From Clostridiales bacterium 38-18 (lineage in GTDB: Bacteria > Bacillota > Clostridia > Peptostreptococcales > Acidaminobacteraceae), in contig MKTL01000020.1 in the NCBI GenBank assembly GCA_001897605.1, positions 1 through 34,440 on the forward strand: a stretch of 34,440 nt of DNA, read 5' to 3'. Under the pieces are notes generated by a model. The model saw only the letters and a program-made list of their open reading frames with translations. It was not told the origin of the DNA and did no database searches. Position 1 is the first letter of the stretch; each line of letters opens with the position of its first letter. Position numbers and translations under genes: made by a program. Positions 25,126 to 34,161 of the stretch are shown here, in pieces.

Positions 25126-26514
25126 ATGCTCAATAAGCAAGTTGTAAAAGATGTGTTAGCGGCAGCAATGTCTACAGGTGGTGATTTTGCTGAAGTGTAT
25201 GTAGAAGATCGCTATAACAATGCCATCGAAATGGTAAGTGGCAAAGTTGAGAAGTCGCTGTCCGGTAGAGATTATGGTATAGGCATACGTATTTTTCAAG
25301 GGTTGAATAGCGTCTATACTTATACCTGTGAAAATGGCTCGGCACACCTGATTGGGGTAGCTAAAAAGGCGGCGGCAGCTATAAGTGGTATTCCTAAGTT
25401 CGCGGGTGTTGATTTTGCTATTACACCAGATGCATCTAAGCATGCGGTGAAGATTTTACCAAGTCAGGTTGCTAAGAAAAATAAAATAGATCTAATGAGA
25501 GTTGGCTTTAATTCTGCTAAGTCTTCAAGTGCGTTAATTGATCAGGTTGTTGTTAATTATATGGACTATACACAAAACGTTCTTGTTGCAAACACGGAAG
25601 GCGTATTTGCAGAAGATCAAAGAACGAGAACACGATATACTGTAAGTGCAATTGCCAATCACGATGGTAAGATGCAGAGTGGGAGCATCAATAAGGGCTC
25701 TGGTAAAGGCTTTGAGCTTTATGATGAAATTGATGTTGCTTGGATCGGTAAGGAATCAGCTCGTATTGCACTGACTATGCTAGATGCAAAGTCGTCGCCA
25801 AGTGGTAAGCTACCAGTTGTTATGGATAACAAGTTTGGCGGCGTTATCTTCCATGAGGCATGTGGTCACGGTTTAGAAGCAACCTCTGTAGCTAAAGGAA
25901 ATAGCGTATTTGCAGATAAACTCGGACAAAAAATCGCTTCTGATGTCGTCAATGCAGTTGATGATGGAACGGTTCCAAATGAATGGGGTTCAGCAAACAT
26001 CGATGATGAGGGAACGCCAACACGAAGAAATGTATTAATTGAAAATGGTGTACTGAAGGGCTATATGGTCGATCGATTGAATGCAAGACGTATGGATCAT
26101 GAGATTACGGGCTCATCGCGTCGTCAGTCCTACAAATATGCACCGACCTCAAGAATGACAAACACATATATTTTAAATGGTAAGGATAAATTTGAGGATA
26201 TGATTCGTTCTATCGAATATGGATTATATGCCAAATATTTAGGTGGTGGTTCTGTAAACACTGCTACTGGAGAGTTTAACTTTGCAGTTGAAGAGGCCTA
26301 TATCATCAAAAATGGCGAAATTAAGGAACCTGTAAAGGGTGCAACTTTGATTGGAACAGGCGCAGAAATATTAAACAAAATAGAAATGATAAGTGATAAT
26401 TTTGATTCAGCAGAAGGGATGTGCGGTTCTGTGAGTGGATCGATTCCTGCTGGACTTGGACAACCAGCCCTTAAGGTTTCAGAAATTACAGTTGGCGGAA
26501 GGGAGGAAATCTAG
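25126..26514 (+). CDS. tldD: TldD-family zinc metalloprotease subunit
   Basis: The 462-residue protein is the catalytic half of the TldD/TldE heterodimeric protease. That enzyme degrades unfolded peptides and matures some modified peptides in other bacteria. The metal-binding HEACGH (HExxxH) is at residues 243-248, followed by GLEATSVAKGNSVFADKLG. The C-terminal GCG-type sequence is present as the GMCGSVSGSIPAGLGQP segment. The start is ATG 25126; the ATG at 25114 belongs to the ATGGAGGTG ribosome site. Its stop codon TAG overlaps the GTG start of the partner gene by one base, so translation is coupled. No peptide-precursor gene is visible nearby. Confidence 0.93.
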   Translation: MLNKQVVKDVLAAAMSTGGDFAEVYVEDRYNNAIEMVSGKVEKSLSGRDYGIGIRIFQGLNSVYTYTCENGSAHLIGVAKKAAAAISGIPKFAGVDFAITPDASKHAVKILPSQVAKKNKIDLMRVGFNSAKSSSALIDQVVVNYMDYTQNVLVANTEGVFAEDQRTRTRYTVSAIANHDGKMQSGSINKGSGKGFELYDEIDVAWIGKESARIALTMLDAKSSPSGKLPVVMDNKFGGVIFHEACGHGLEATSVAKGNSVFADKLGQKIASDVVNAVDDGTVPNEWGSANIDDEGTPTRRNVLIENGVLKGYMVDRLNARRMDHEITGSSRRQSYKYAPTSRMTNTYILNGKDKFEDMIRSIEYGLYAKYLGGGSVNTATGEFNFAVEEAYIIKNGEIKEPVKGATLIGTGAEILNKIEMISDNFDSAEGMCGSVSGSIPAGLGQPALKVSEITVGGREEI

Positions 26515-27863
26515 TGAACGAGAAGTGGATTGATCAATTATTTGAGCTAGGTTCTAAAAAAGGATTTTCAGACCAAGAAGTCTATTATATGAAAAATAAA
26601 AGCACTGACATCTCCGTCTTTCAAGGTGAAATAGAAAAATTTAACCTGTCAGAGGATGGTGGGTTAAGCTATAGGGCAATTTTGAATGGCAAAGTTGGCT
26701 ATGCCTATACTGAGCTGTTCGATGAATCCTCTATTGAAATGCTCGTAAATGAAGCGATGCAAAATGCTGAAATTATTGAATCTGAGGATGAAATATATTT
26801 CCACGACGGATCTGGTGAGTATACGCAGATAGATAATTATAATGAAGCAATTGAAAAATCAAGCATTGAGTCTAAAATTGCGTTCATGAAGAATCTTGAA
26901 AATGAGATTTTAACAACAGATGAAAGAGTAAAGCGGTTGGCACAAAATGGCTATGATGAGGTTTCGGGTTCTCGTGTTATTAAAAACACTAAGGGATTGA
27001 ATGTTACCGATCAATATAACTACTGTTTGGCTTATGCCATGACGGTTGTCTCTGATGGAACCGACACAAGAACTGGAATTGGATATGATGTATCGGATGA
27101 TTTTGAAAAATTAGAGGCGAGCAAGATTGCATCCGAAACGACTTCGGAGGCGCTGGCAATGCTCGGTGCAACCTCAATGAAATCAGGTGTCTATCCAGTT
27201 GTTATAAAAAATGAGACCTTCGCTCAGCTCATAAGTGCTTACATGGGTATTTTTAACGCTGAGCGCGTTCAAAAGAACATGTCAAAGCTTAAAGGTCAAT
27301 TGGGCGAGTCTGTTGCTTCAAAAGCGTTTACTTTAATTGATCATCCGCATCTTCAAGGGGCTTTGTCCTCATCTTCCTTTGACGCCGAAGGCGTAGCAAC
27401 CATTAAAAAGGCTATTGTAGAGGAAGGAAAGCTAAAAACGTTTCTTCATAATCTTAAGACGGCAACAAAAGATGGCGTAGCTTCAACGGGTAACGCAAGC
27501 AAGGGCTCCTATAAGGGCACCATCGGAATTGCGCCAAGTAATTTGATTATTGAATCCGGTGAGCAAAGCTTTGATGAGATGATTGAAGAGATAGAATCTG
27601 GTGTATATATCATTTCATTACAAGGGCTACATGCAGGGATTGACACAATTTCAGGTGATTTTTCTCTTCAATGCTATGGTTTTGAAATCAAGTCTGGGAA
27701 GCTTGGAAGACCTGTAAGTCAGATTACGATTTCAGGAAACTTCTTTGATTTGCTAAAGGACATCGAGTGCTTTGCCAATGATTTTAGATTTTCAATTTTA
27801 TCAGGGTACTATACTGGCTCGGCATCCGTGAAAATCAACAATCTTACTATTTCAGGTGAATAA
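26514..27863 (+). CDS. pmbA: TldE/PmbA-family protease subunit
   Basis: The 449-residue partner of TldD has the same overall fold but no HExxxH motif, as expected of the non-catalytic TldE/PmbA subunit that shapes the peptide channel. Family features are the early EVYYMKNKSTDISVFQGEIE strand region, then SSSFDAEGVATIKK and the C-terminal GRPVSQITISGNFFDLL. The start is GTG 26514, embedded in TAGTG with GGGAGGAAAT upstream. It is the second gene of the tldD-tldE pair, and a new promoter for tilS begins shortly after it. Confidence 0.92.
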   Translation: MNEKWIDQLFELGSKKGFSDQEVYYMKNKSTDISVFQGEIEKFNLSEDGGLSYRAILNGKVGYAYTELFDESSIEMLVNEAMQNAEIIESEDEIYFHDGSGEYTQIDNYNEAIEKSSIESKIAFMKNLENEILTTDERVKRLAQNGYDEVSGSRVIKNTKGLNVTDQYNYCLAYAMTVVSDGTDTRTGIGYDVSDDFEKLEASKIASETTSEALAMLGATSMKSGVYPVVIKNETFAQLISAYMGIFNAERVQKNMSKLKGQLGESVASKAFTLIDHPHLQGALSSSSFDAEGVATIKKAIVEEGKLKTFLHNLKTATKDGVASTGNASKGSYKGTIGIAPSNLIIESGEQSFDEMIEEIESGVYIISLQGLHAGIDTISGDFSLQCYGFEIKSGKLGRPVSQITISGNFFDLLKDIECFANDFRFSILSGYYTGSASVKINNLTISGE

Positions 27864-27882
27864 GGACGACCCTATAAAGTTG

Positions 27883-27891
27883 TGTTATAAT
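27883..27891 (+). promoter_or_regulatory. Candidate extended -10 promoter for tilS
   Basis: TGTTATAAT, with TATAAT at 27886-27891, lies 48 nt before the tilS start. No -35 match is seen. Confidence 0.45.
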
Positions 27892-27938
27892 TATAAAATC
27901 ATAGTTGGTATGGATAAATAAATGATATGAGGCAAATA

Positions 27939-29291
27939 ATGGTAGATAAAATACTTGAAACAATTAAAACCCATAATATGATTCAAGAAGGTGATACCAT
28001 AATCATAGGTTTATCAGGCGGTCCAGATTCGCTAGCTTTAACAAACGTCCTCTACACATTAAAGGATCAATTAAAGGTGAGCTTAGTTGCAGTACACATC
28101 AACCATCTCTTAAGAGGTGAAGCTGCAGACGCAGATGAGCGATTTGTAAAAAGCTATTGTGATGAGAGGTCAATCCCTTGTTTTATATTCAGAAAAAACA
28201 TCGCTCAGATTGCCGAACAAATGAAATTGTCTTTTGAAGAGGCTGGAAGAAATGCGAGATATGATGCTTTTGATTGGGTCGCTAGATCGTATAGTAGCTA
28301 TAAAATTGCTGTGGCACATAATAAAAATGATATCTCCGAGACTTTTTTTATCAACCTCATGCGCGGCGCTGGTATTGACGGGTTGTCATCAATTGACTAT
28401 TTTAGAGACAATCATATTATCAGACCGCTTTTAGAATGTGCCAGATTTGAGATAGAAGCTTATTGCAGGGTTTGTAATTTGACACCGAGAATTGATCATA
28501 CCAATCATGAAAATCATTATTTGAGAAATAAAATACGAAATCAGCTCATTCCAAAGATGGATGAAATTTTCGAAATGGACTCAGTAGACGCCATTTTTCG
28601 ATCAACTGAAATTTTGAAAAATGAGAAAGCATTCATTCAAAAACACATTGAGACCATTTACAATCAGGTATCCGTACAAGAAAATGATTCGATTGCCATA
28701 GAGCTGTCTAGCTTCAATCGGCTGTCGAATGCTGAAAAATACCATCTCATTCGATTGTGTATTAAAAAAATGAGAGGGCATCTTACAAACATCTCGTACG
28801 ATAGGATAACAAGAATTGCCAATCTCAAAAGAGTGGGTGCTATGATTGAAATAGATGCTTGCTTTTCTGTTAGGCTTGGATCGGATAAGCTGTATTTTTA
28901 CAATGCCTCAAAGCTGAAATTGGAAAATCAAACTCTTAGGAGTGGTGATTTAAAAGTAAGAAATGTAAGTAAAAGTGAGCTAGGTTCTTATAAGCTTAGT
29001 AACACTCAAGTCGCTATAGATGCTGACAAAATTGTTGGTAAGCTGTCAATTCGAAATCGACAATCTGGCGATATATTTGTACCTTTAGGTATGAAAGGAA
29101 ATAAAAAGGTGAAGTCCTTTTTTATAGATGAAAAGGTGCCTTTTATAAGAAGAGATCAATTAAGACTGGTATGTGATGAAGAGAAAATAATATGGATTGA
29201 AGATATGCGGATAAGTGATCTCGTTAAGATTTCATCGGATACTAAAAACATCTGTATCATGACATTTCAAGAACTTGTTGAACTCGATTAA
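27939..29291 (+). CDS. tilS: tRNA(Ile) lysidine synthase
   Basis: TilS converts C34 of the CAU-anticodon tRNA-Ile to lysidine, switching it to read AUA; it is essential in bacteria that use that codon. The 450-residue protein has the PP-loop SGGPDS at 26-31. HINHLLRGEAADADERFV follows, and the EEAGRNARYDAF and LRNKIRNQLIP segments are characteristic. The C-terminal substrate-binding domains include RNRQSGDIFVPLGMKGNKKVK. ATG 27939 is chosen since TGAGG lies 6 nt upstream; ATG 27927 overlaps that site. It precedes ftsH by 44 bases. The hprT gene often found between them is absent. Confidence 0.95.
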   Translation: MVDKILETIKTHNMIQEGDTIIIGLSGGPDSLALTNVLYTLKDQLKVSLVAVHINHLLRGEAADADERFVKSYCDERSIPCFIFRKNIAQIAEQMKLSFEEAGRNARYDAFDWVARSYSSYKIAVAHNKNDISETFFINLMRGAGIDGLSSIDYFRDNHIIRPLLECARFEIEAYCRVCNLTPRIDHTNHENHYLRNKIRNQLIPKMDEIFEMDSVDAIFRSTEILKNEKAFIQKHIETIYNQVSVQENDSIAIELSSFNRLSNAEKYHLIRLCIKKMRGHLTNISYDRITRIANLKRVGAMIEIDACFSVRLGSDKLYFYNASKLKLENQTLRSGDLKVRNVSKSELGSYKLSNTQVAIDADKIVGKLSIRNRQSGDIFVPLGMKGNKKVKSFFIDEKVPFIRRDQLRLVCDEEKIIWIEDMRISDLVKISSDTKNICIMTFQELVELD

Positions 29292-29303
29292 TTATGATAA
29301 AAT
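29275..29303 (+). promoter_or_regulatory. Promoter of ftsH inside the end of tilS
   Basis: TTGTTG (29275-29280), a 17-nt spacer and TAAAAT (29298-29303) with an upstream TG (TATGATAAAAT) form an extended -10 promoter. The -35 lies within the last codons of tilS. Confidence 0.7.
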
Positions 29304-29335
29304 AATATGATGTATACTCGATGAAGGAGGATGCT

Positions 29336-31321
29336 ATGAAGAAAGGTTTGAAAGGTGCCTCGATTTATATCATGATTTTCATCGCAATTCTAGTTTTTGT
29401 AACAGTTAACGGTGTTAATGCACAAAAAACGGTCGAATTGACGTATGATGAATTTATGCTAAAATTGGGAAACGATCAAATTAAAGAAGTTCAAATAGAC
29501 GGTAATAAGGTGACCGGTGCATTATTAGACGGTAGCGAATTCTCGACTTATGTTCCAAGTATGTTGGCACTTAAGACCGGGGATGTTATCGTTCAGTACA
29601 TGGCTGATAATGATAATTTTGAACTCAATGGGATACCACCAGCGACGACACCGTTTCTGCTCGATATCCTACCGACTATAATTATGATTTTGCTGCTTGT
29701 GGTTTTTTGGTTTGTATTTATGCAAAACTCACAAGGTGGCGGTTCGAAGGTGATGTCCTTCGGTAAAAGCCGTGCTAAAGTTGTAAAGGATAGTGGCAAA
29801 AAAATTACCTTTGCTGATGTTGCAGGACTTAAAGAAGAAAAAGAAGAAATGCAAGAAATCGTTGATTTCTTAAAAAATCCAAGAAAATACCTTTCGTTGG
29901 GTGCACGTATTCCTAAAGGCATACTTATGGTTGGCCCTCCAGGAACTGGTAAGACGTACTTGTCAAAAGCTTGTGCAGGAGAAGCAGGCGTACCATTTTA
30001 TACGATTTCAGGCTCTGATTTCGTTGAAATGTTTGTCGGCGTTGGTGCATCGCGTGTAAGAGATTTATTTGAAGAAGCTAAGAAGAATTCTCCTTGTATC
30101 GTCTTCATCGATGAGATCGATGCAGTAGGTAGAAGAAGAGGCGCTGGTCTTGGCGGTGGTCACGATGAAAGAGAACAAACCTTGAATCAATTGTTAGTTG
30201 AGATGGATGGTTTTGGCGACAATCAAGGCGTTATCGTAATAGCGGCTACAAACCGACCTGACATATTAGACCCTGCTTTACTTAGACCTGGTCGTTTTGA
30301 CAGACAGGTTATGGTAGGTGTTCCTGATGTTAGAGAGCGTGAACAAATTATTAAAATTCACTCTAAAAATAAACCAGTAGCAAATGATGTCGATTTTGCA
30401 AAGCTTGCACAATCAACACCTGGCTTTACGCCTGCTGATTTAGAAAATGTCATGAATGAAGCGGCACTTTTATCAGCGCGTAAGGATGATAAAGTCATTC
30501 GTATGGAGTCGATCAAAGAAGCGATTACTAAGGTAATTGCTGGTGTTGAAAAGAAAAGCCGTATTGTTAGTGACAAGGAAAGAAGGTTAACTGCTTATCA
30601 CGAGGCAGGTCATGCTGTTTTAGCTCAAGTCCTTCCTGAGTCAGATCCCGTTCACCAAGTAACCATTATTCCAAGGGGAAGAGCAGGTGGATTCACGATG
30701 CAGCTTCCAGAAGAGGATAGAAGCTACGCGACTAAAAAAGGAATGGAAAGAGAATTAATCATTCTTTTAGGTGGTCGAGTTGCTGAAAGCTTGGTACTGG
30801 GAGATATCAGTACAGGTGCGCAAAACGATCTAAGCAGGGTTACAAAAATCGCGAAAGCAATGGTTATGAAATATGCAATGAGTGATAATCTTGGCTCTAT
30901 GAGCTATGATACAGAAGATGAAGTTTTCTTAGGCAGAGACTTTACTTCCATGAAAAACTATTCAGAGCATGTTGCTGCAGAGATTGACAGAGAAGTTAGA
31001 AATATCGTTGATTCAGCTTATGATAAAGCGAAGTCTTTGTTAGAAGAAAATCTTGATAAGCTTCATGTAATTGCTGAAGCACTTCTCAAGTTTGAAACCA
31101 TCAGCGGTGAAGAATTCCTATTGGCGTTTAACGAAGGCATAGATGTCCTTGCTGACAAAATTGATACGGTTAAAACTCAGGTTGAAGAAGAAAGACGTAT
31201 TGCTCGTGAGCAGGAAGAACTTGAAAGAATCGCTTATGAGAAGCTGAAGGCTCAAAAAGAGAAGGAAGAAATGGAGCGTAAGAACGATAACCCGTTTTCT
31301 GACGTATCAACCAATTCCTAG
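29336..31321 (+). CDS. ftsH: ATP-dependent zinc metalloprotease FtsH
   Basis: FtsH is a membrane-anchored AAA+ protease that degrades misfolded membrane proteins and regulators. In the 661-residue protein, the first membrane helix is near residues 7-27. An extracytoplasmic domain follows, then a second helix near 103-130. The AAA+ module has Walker A GPPGTGKT (200-207), Walker B IVFIDEID and the second region of homology [19 protein letters not shown]. The zinc protease motif HEAGH is at 422-426. A charged coiled-coil tail closes it. The start is ATG 29336; ATG 29321 is upstream of the AAGGAGG site and is rejected. Confidence 0.97.
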   Translation: MKKGLKGASIYIMIFIAILVFVTVNGVNAQKTVELTYDEFMLKLGNDQIKEVQIDGNKVTGALLDGSEFSTYVPSMLALKTGDVIVQYMADNDNFELNGIPPATTPFLLDILPTIIMILLLVVFWFVFMQNSQGGGSKVMSFGKSRAKVVKDSGKKITFADVAGLKEEKEEMQEIVDFLKNPRKYLSLGARIPKGILMVGPPGTGKTYLSKACAGEAGVPFYTISGSDFVEMFVGVGASRVRDLFEEAKKNSPCIVFIDEIDAVGRRRGAGLGGGHDEREQTLNQLLVEMDGFGDNQGVIVIAATNRPDILDPALLRPGRFDRQVMVGVPDVREREQIIKIHSKNKPVANDVDFAKLAQSTPGFTPADLENVMNEAALLSARKDDKVIRMESIKEAITKVIAGVEKKSRIVSDKERRLTAYHEAGHAVLAQVLPESDPVHQVTIIPRGRAGGFTMQLPEEDRSYATKKGMERELIILLGGRVAESLVLGDISTGAQNDLSRVTKIAKAMVMKYAMSDNLGSMSYDTEDEVFLGRDFTSMKNYSEHVAAEIDREVRNIVDSAYDKAKSLLEENLDKLHVIAEALLKFETISGEEFLLAFNEGIDVLADKIDTVKTQVEEERRIAREQEELERIAYEKLKAQKEKEEMERKNDNPFSDVSTNS

Positions 31322-31377
31322 GCTGTCGTATCTCAAATAGATAGGGCTCATATAAAGGATAACAGATAATTAAAGGC

Positions 31378-31408
31378 AAACCCCACATCCTATTGATGTG
31401 GGGTTTTT
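31378..31408 (+). terminator. Intrinsic terminator after ftsH
   Basis: AAACCCCACATC (31378-31389) pairs with GATGTGGGGTTT (31395-31406), 12 bp with a five-base loop, ending in Ts. Confidence 0.92.
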
Positions 31409-31440
31409 AACGTCAAACCAACATTTTACAAGAAAAGTCT

Positions 31441-31469
31441 TTTATTGCCATAGCCTGAAATGGTATGAT
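31441..31469 (+). promoter_or_regulatory. Candidate promoter of the thioesterase-fumarase operon
   Basis: TGGTATGAT is an extended -10, with TATGAT at 31464-31469. A weak -35, TTTATT, lies at 31441-31446 with a 17-nt spacer. The first gene starts 47 nt downstream with AGGAGGG before it. Confidence 0.5.
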
Positions 31470-31515
31470 AGTCATAATAATGAGGAAAAAAGGGCTGAAT
31501 TTATAGGAGGGTATT

Positions 31516-31914
31516 ATGCATCAATTAAAAGTAGGTGATCGTTTTACTTCGGAGTTAATCGTAGAAGAAAAGCACACTGCAGCAGCATTTGGAAGTGGTA
31601 GTATTTATGTATTTTCGACGCCAATGATGATCGGACTTATGGAAAATGCGGCATTAAACTGTGCTGGAGAGGGCTTGTCTGAAGGGTTTAGCACGGTTGG
31701 TACTTTTGTTAATGTCAAGCACAGTGCTGCAACCCCCATGGGGATGAAAGTAACAGCAACGGCAGAGCTTTTAGAAATTGAAGGGAAAAAATTGCTATTT
31801 AAAGTCGAAGCCTTTGATGAGCTGGATAAAATTGGTGAAGGTACTCATGGTAGATATATTATTGAATCTAAACCGTTCCTTGAGAGAGTGAACCAAAAAT
31901 CACAATCTAAATAG
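31516..31914 (+). CDS. FlK-like hot-dog-fold acyl-CoA thioesterase
   Basis: The 132-residue protein resembles the fluoroacetyl-CoA thioesterase (FlK) branch of the hot-dog superfamily. The FlK catalytic residues Thr42/Glu50/His76 correspond here to Thr35, Glu43 and His69, with identical spacing (8 and 26 residues): STPMMIGLMENAA, then VNVKHSAATPMG. A G-rich stretch before it (AAAFGSGSIYVFST) fits the acyl-binding lid. It probably hydrolyses a small acyl-CoA; fluoroacetyl-CoA itself is not implied. ATG 31516 follows AGGAGGG. It leads an apparent operon with fumarase, 10 bases ahead of the alpha subunit. Confidence 0.82.
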   Translation: MHQLKVGDRFTSELIVEEKHTAAAFGSGSIYVFSTPMMIGLMENAALNCAGEGLSEGFSTVGTFVNVKHSAATPMGMKVTATAELLEIEGKKLLFKVEAFDELDKIGEGTHGRYIIESKPFLERVNQKSQSK

Positions 31915-31924
31915 GAGGGATCAA

Positions 31925-32767
31925 ATGAGAAGCATTAATGTAATTGACATTACTCAGAAGGTTAAAGACGTCTGTATTACCATCAACTATGAAATAGACC
32001 CATTGGTGAGAGCTGCGTTTGAATCTGCTAAAATAGTTGAAGCCTCAAAAATTGGACTTAACATTATTGATGATTTAATAGAAAATTCTGAGATAGCCAA
32101 AAGCTATAAGGCACCTATTTGTCAAGATACAGGCATGATCGTAGCATTTGTAAAATTGGGACAAGAGGTGCACATAGAGGGCGGTTCCCTTGAAAAAGCG
32201 ATACACCAAGGGATACGTGAGGGATATGACGAAGGCTATTTAAGAAAATCAGTTGTTTCTGATCCATTGCTACGAAGTAATTCAGGAGATAACACACCAG
32301 GTGTAATCTACTATGAAATAGCTGAGGGTGATGTATTTGAAATAGAGCTAGCTGCAAAAGGATTTGGTAGTGAGAATATGTCACGCTCAAAAATGCTAAA
32401 GCCGTCAGATGGCATTGAAGGCGTAAAGGCATTTGTCATTGAAACGGTTGAACAAGCTGGATCAAATCCATGTCCGCCTATTGTCGTTGGCGTAGGTATT
32501 GGAGGAACTTTAGATAAAGCAGCCTATATCGCGAAAAAGGCTTTACTCAGACCTTTGGGTAGTCACCATAAGGACGAACATATAGAGCAACTAGAGCTTG
32601 AACTTTTAGATAAAATCAACAAATTGGGAATTGGACCACAGGGCTTGGGTGGAACAACAACTGCGCTAGCTGTGCATGCAGATACCTTTCCAACGCACAT
32701 CGCTGGACTGCCTGTTGTCGTTAATATCAATTGTCATGCCTCAAGGCATCAAAAAGTTGTTTTATAG
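31925..32767 (+). CDS. Class I fumarate hydratase, alpha subunit
   Basis: The 280-residue protein is the N-terminal half-equivalent of the iron-sulfur, oxygen-sensitive class I fumarases. The three likely 4Fe-4S ligands are Cys66 (ICQDTGM), Cys183 (SNPCPP) and Cys270 (NINCHASRH). RSNSGDNTPGVIYYE and GIGPQGLGGTTTALAV are also typical. The related L(+)-tartrate dehydratase alpha subunit has the same architecture and cannot be fully excluded, but the absence of a tartrate regulator or transporter favours fumarase. GGAGGGAT precedes ATG 31925. The beta subunit follows directly. Confidence 0.9.
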   Translation: MRSINVIDITQKVKDVCITINYEIDPLVRAAFESAKIVEASKIGLNIIDDLIENSEIAKSYKAPICQDTGMIVAFVKLGQEVHIEGGSLEKAIHQGIREGYDEGYLRKSVVSDPLLRSNSGDNTPGVIYYEIAEGDVFEIELAAKGFGSENMSRSKMLKPSDGIEGVKAFVIETVEQAGSNPCPPIVVGVGIGGTLDKAAYIAKKALLRPLGSHHKDEHIEQLELELLDKINKLGIGPQGLGGTTTALAVHADTFPTHIAGLPVVVNINCHASRHQKVVL

Positions 32768-32776
32768 GCGGTGAAT

Positions 32777-33328
32777 ATGGATAAAATTAAAATAAATACA
32801 CCTCTCACAGATGAGGTGGTAAAGGCATTAAAATCAGGTGATCAGGTTCTCATTTCAGGCGAGATTTTTACTGCAAGGGATGCTGCGCACTTAAGACTCG
32901 TGAGTCTCTTGAATGAAGGTAAAGAGTTGCCAATGGATTTTGAAGGTCAGGTCGTTTATTATGCCGGCCCATCGCCCGCAAGGCCAGGAGAGGTGATCGG
33001 TGCATGTGGACCAACTACTAGCTATAGAATGGATGATTTGACGCTACCTCTTTTAGAAAAAGGTCTAAAAGGGATGGTAGGTAAAGGTAAGAGAAACAAT
33101 GTTGTCATCGAGGGTATGAAAAGACATAAAGCGGTTTATTTTGCCGCTATAGGCGGAGCTGGTGCCTTAATTGCCAACAGCATTAAGAGTAACACGGTTG
33201 TCGCATTTGAAGATCTAGGTCCAGAAGCGCTTCGATGTTTAAAGGTAGAAAATTTCCCAGCAATAGTCGTTATTGATGCAGAGGGTAACAACCTGTACGA
33301 TAGTGAGCCTGAGAAATATAAAAAATAA
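32777..33328 (+). CDS. Class I fumarate hydratase, beta subunit
   Basis: The 183-residue protein is the C-terminal domain partner that completes the active site. Its family segments are INTPLTDEVVKALKSGD at the start, then LISGEIFTARDAAHLR, YYAGPSPARPGEVIGACGPT and GMVGKGKRN. ATG 32777 is used because GGCGGTGA lies just before it; the GTG at 32771 is inside that site and would add two residues. It begins 9 bases after the alpha stop, so the pair is clearly cotranscribed. No terminator is visible before the methyltransferase gene 62 bases downstream. Confidence 0.9.
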   Translation: MDKIKINTPLTDEVVKALKSGDQVLISGEIFTARDAAHLRLVSLLNEGKELPMDFEGQVVYYAGPSPARPGEVIGACGPTTSYRMDDLTLPLLEKGLKGMVGKGKRNNVVIEGMKRHKAVYFAAIGGAGALIANSIKSNTVVAFEDLGPEALRCLKVENFPAIVVIDAEGNNLYDSEPEKYKK

Positions 33329-33390
33329 CCTGACGTCAAGCTGTATGGATGCGATCGCCCTAAAAGAGATAATAATTCAAGGGGGAAAAT

Positions 33391-33972
33391 ATGATAAGAG
33401 AATATTATAATACCAATGCATCTGGAATGATCGAACACACCTTAAAACTGGATTTACAGCCTATTTATGAGAAGTTTGAAAAGTATCTTAAGCCAGGTGC
33501 CAAGCTGTTAGATGTTGGCTTTGGTTCAGGGCGCGATAGCTTACATTTTGATGCAAAAGGCTACGAGGTAGTCTCGATAGATTTTGCATCTGAAGTCTAC
33601 AACAGAGGAAAGGTACTTTTAAACACTGAGGTACTACTCGTTGATGTAAGAGATATTAAGTATAAAAATGAATTTGAGGCTATTTGGGCAAGTGCAGTGC
33701 TGTTCCACTTTAAGGAAGATGAGCTTAAGGATGTATTGAAAAGATGTAATGAGGCTTTGGTAACTAATGGCGTCATGTATATTTCATTTAAATACGGAAA
33801 AGAAGAATTAATAAGACATGGTCGTTTCTTCAATGACTTTGATGAAGCTAAGTTTAAGGCTTTGTATGCTCAGATTGAAGGCTTTGAATTGACGGAGATG
33901 TGGCAGACTCAGGATGCTAGACATGATCATGGCGAACAGTTTTGGCTGAATGTCATTTTGACTAAAAAATAG
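33391..33972 (+). CDS. Class I SAM-dependent methyltransferase (TehB/Methyltransf-like), substrate unknown
   Basis: The 193-residue protein is a small Rossmann-fold methyltransferase. Motif I LLDVGFGSGRDS is at residues 39-50. An acidic residue after VVSID closes the SAM ribose site, and LLVDVRD plus the WASAVLFHF strand fit motifs II-III. An aromatic and charged C-terminus follows. AAGGGGG precedes ATG 33391. It may be transcribed from the fumarase operon, as no terminator intervenes, and is closed by a strong terminator. I cannot name its substrate; TehB-like sequences include enzymes acting on many small molecules. Confidence 0.75.
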   Translation: MIREYYNTNASGMIEHTLKLDLQPIYEKFEKYLKPGAKLLDVGFGSGRDSLHFDAKGYEVVSIDFASEVYNRGKVLLNTEVLLVDVRDIKYKNEFEAIWASAVLFHFKEDELKDVLKRCNEALVTNGVMYISFKYGKEELIRHGRFFNDFDEAKFKALYAQIEGFELTEMWQTQDARHDHGEQFWLNVILTKK

Positions 33973-34004
33973 AGTTCAACTCATTTTATCGTAATAGAAA
34001 TTTT

Positions 34005-34052
34005 AAATCCCCTTTGAACATTTTTTTAATGATGTGAAAAGGGGATTTTTTT
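34005..34052 (+). terminator. Intrinsic terminator after the methyltransferase gene
   Basis: AAATCCCCTTT (34005-34015) pairs with AAAGGGGATTT (34038-34048), 11 bp, followed by a T-run to 34052. A partial inner TTGAACA/TGTGAA extension lengthens the stem. Confidence 0.88.
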
Positions 34053-34070
34053 AGTAAGAAATGAAAGTAT

Positions 34071-34102
34071 AATTGCATGCAAGTTTTCTTGCAAGCGAAT
34101 TT
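34071..34102 (+). repeat. Hairpin-forming inverted repeat upstream of the mutase gene
   Basis: GCATGCAAG (34075-34083) and CTTGCAAGC (34088-34096) pair with one mismatch over a TTTT loop. Outer AATT blocks (34071-34074 and about 34099-34102) extend it with one bulge. No T-tract follows. It contains two small palindromes, TTGCATGCAA and CTTGCAAG. Confidence 0.55.
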
Positions 34103-34141
34103 TAAGTAATAAAATCTTCATTTTTTTATAAAAAAGTAATA

Positions 34142-34161
34142 AAAGTATACAATTATACTTT
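34142..34161. promoter_or_regulatory. Perfect inverted repeat, candidate operator of the mutase gene
   Basis: AAAGTATA-CAAT-TATACTTT is an 8-bp perfect dyad with a 4-nt spacer, about 90 nt upstream of the mutase start. It overlaps a TATACT that could act as a -10 box. A regulator-binding site is plausible but unproven, since A/T-rich DNA gives such dyads by chance more often. Confidence 0.4.

Noticed and set aside
29593..29922. 109-codon open frame antisense to ftsH
   Set aside because: It is an antisense shadow of a highly conserved gene, with no ribosome site and no domain-like pattern.
32115..32432. 105-codon antisense frame within fumarase alpha
   Set aside because: It lies wholly inside an intact conserved gene; composition looks random and no start context is present.
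31925..33328. L(+)-tartrate dehydratase (TtdAB) for the two-subunit hydratase
   Set aside because: The architecture is shared, but no tartrate regulator or transporter is near and the sequence reads as the common clostridial fumarase. It is kept only as an alternative.
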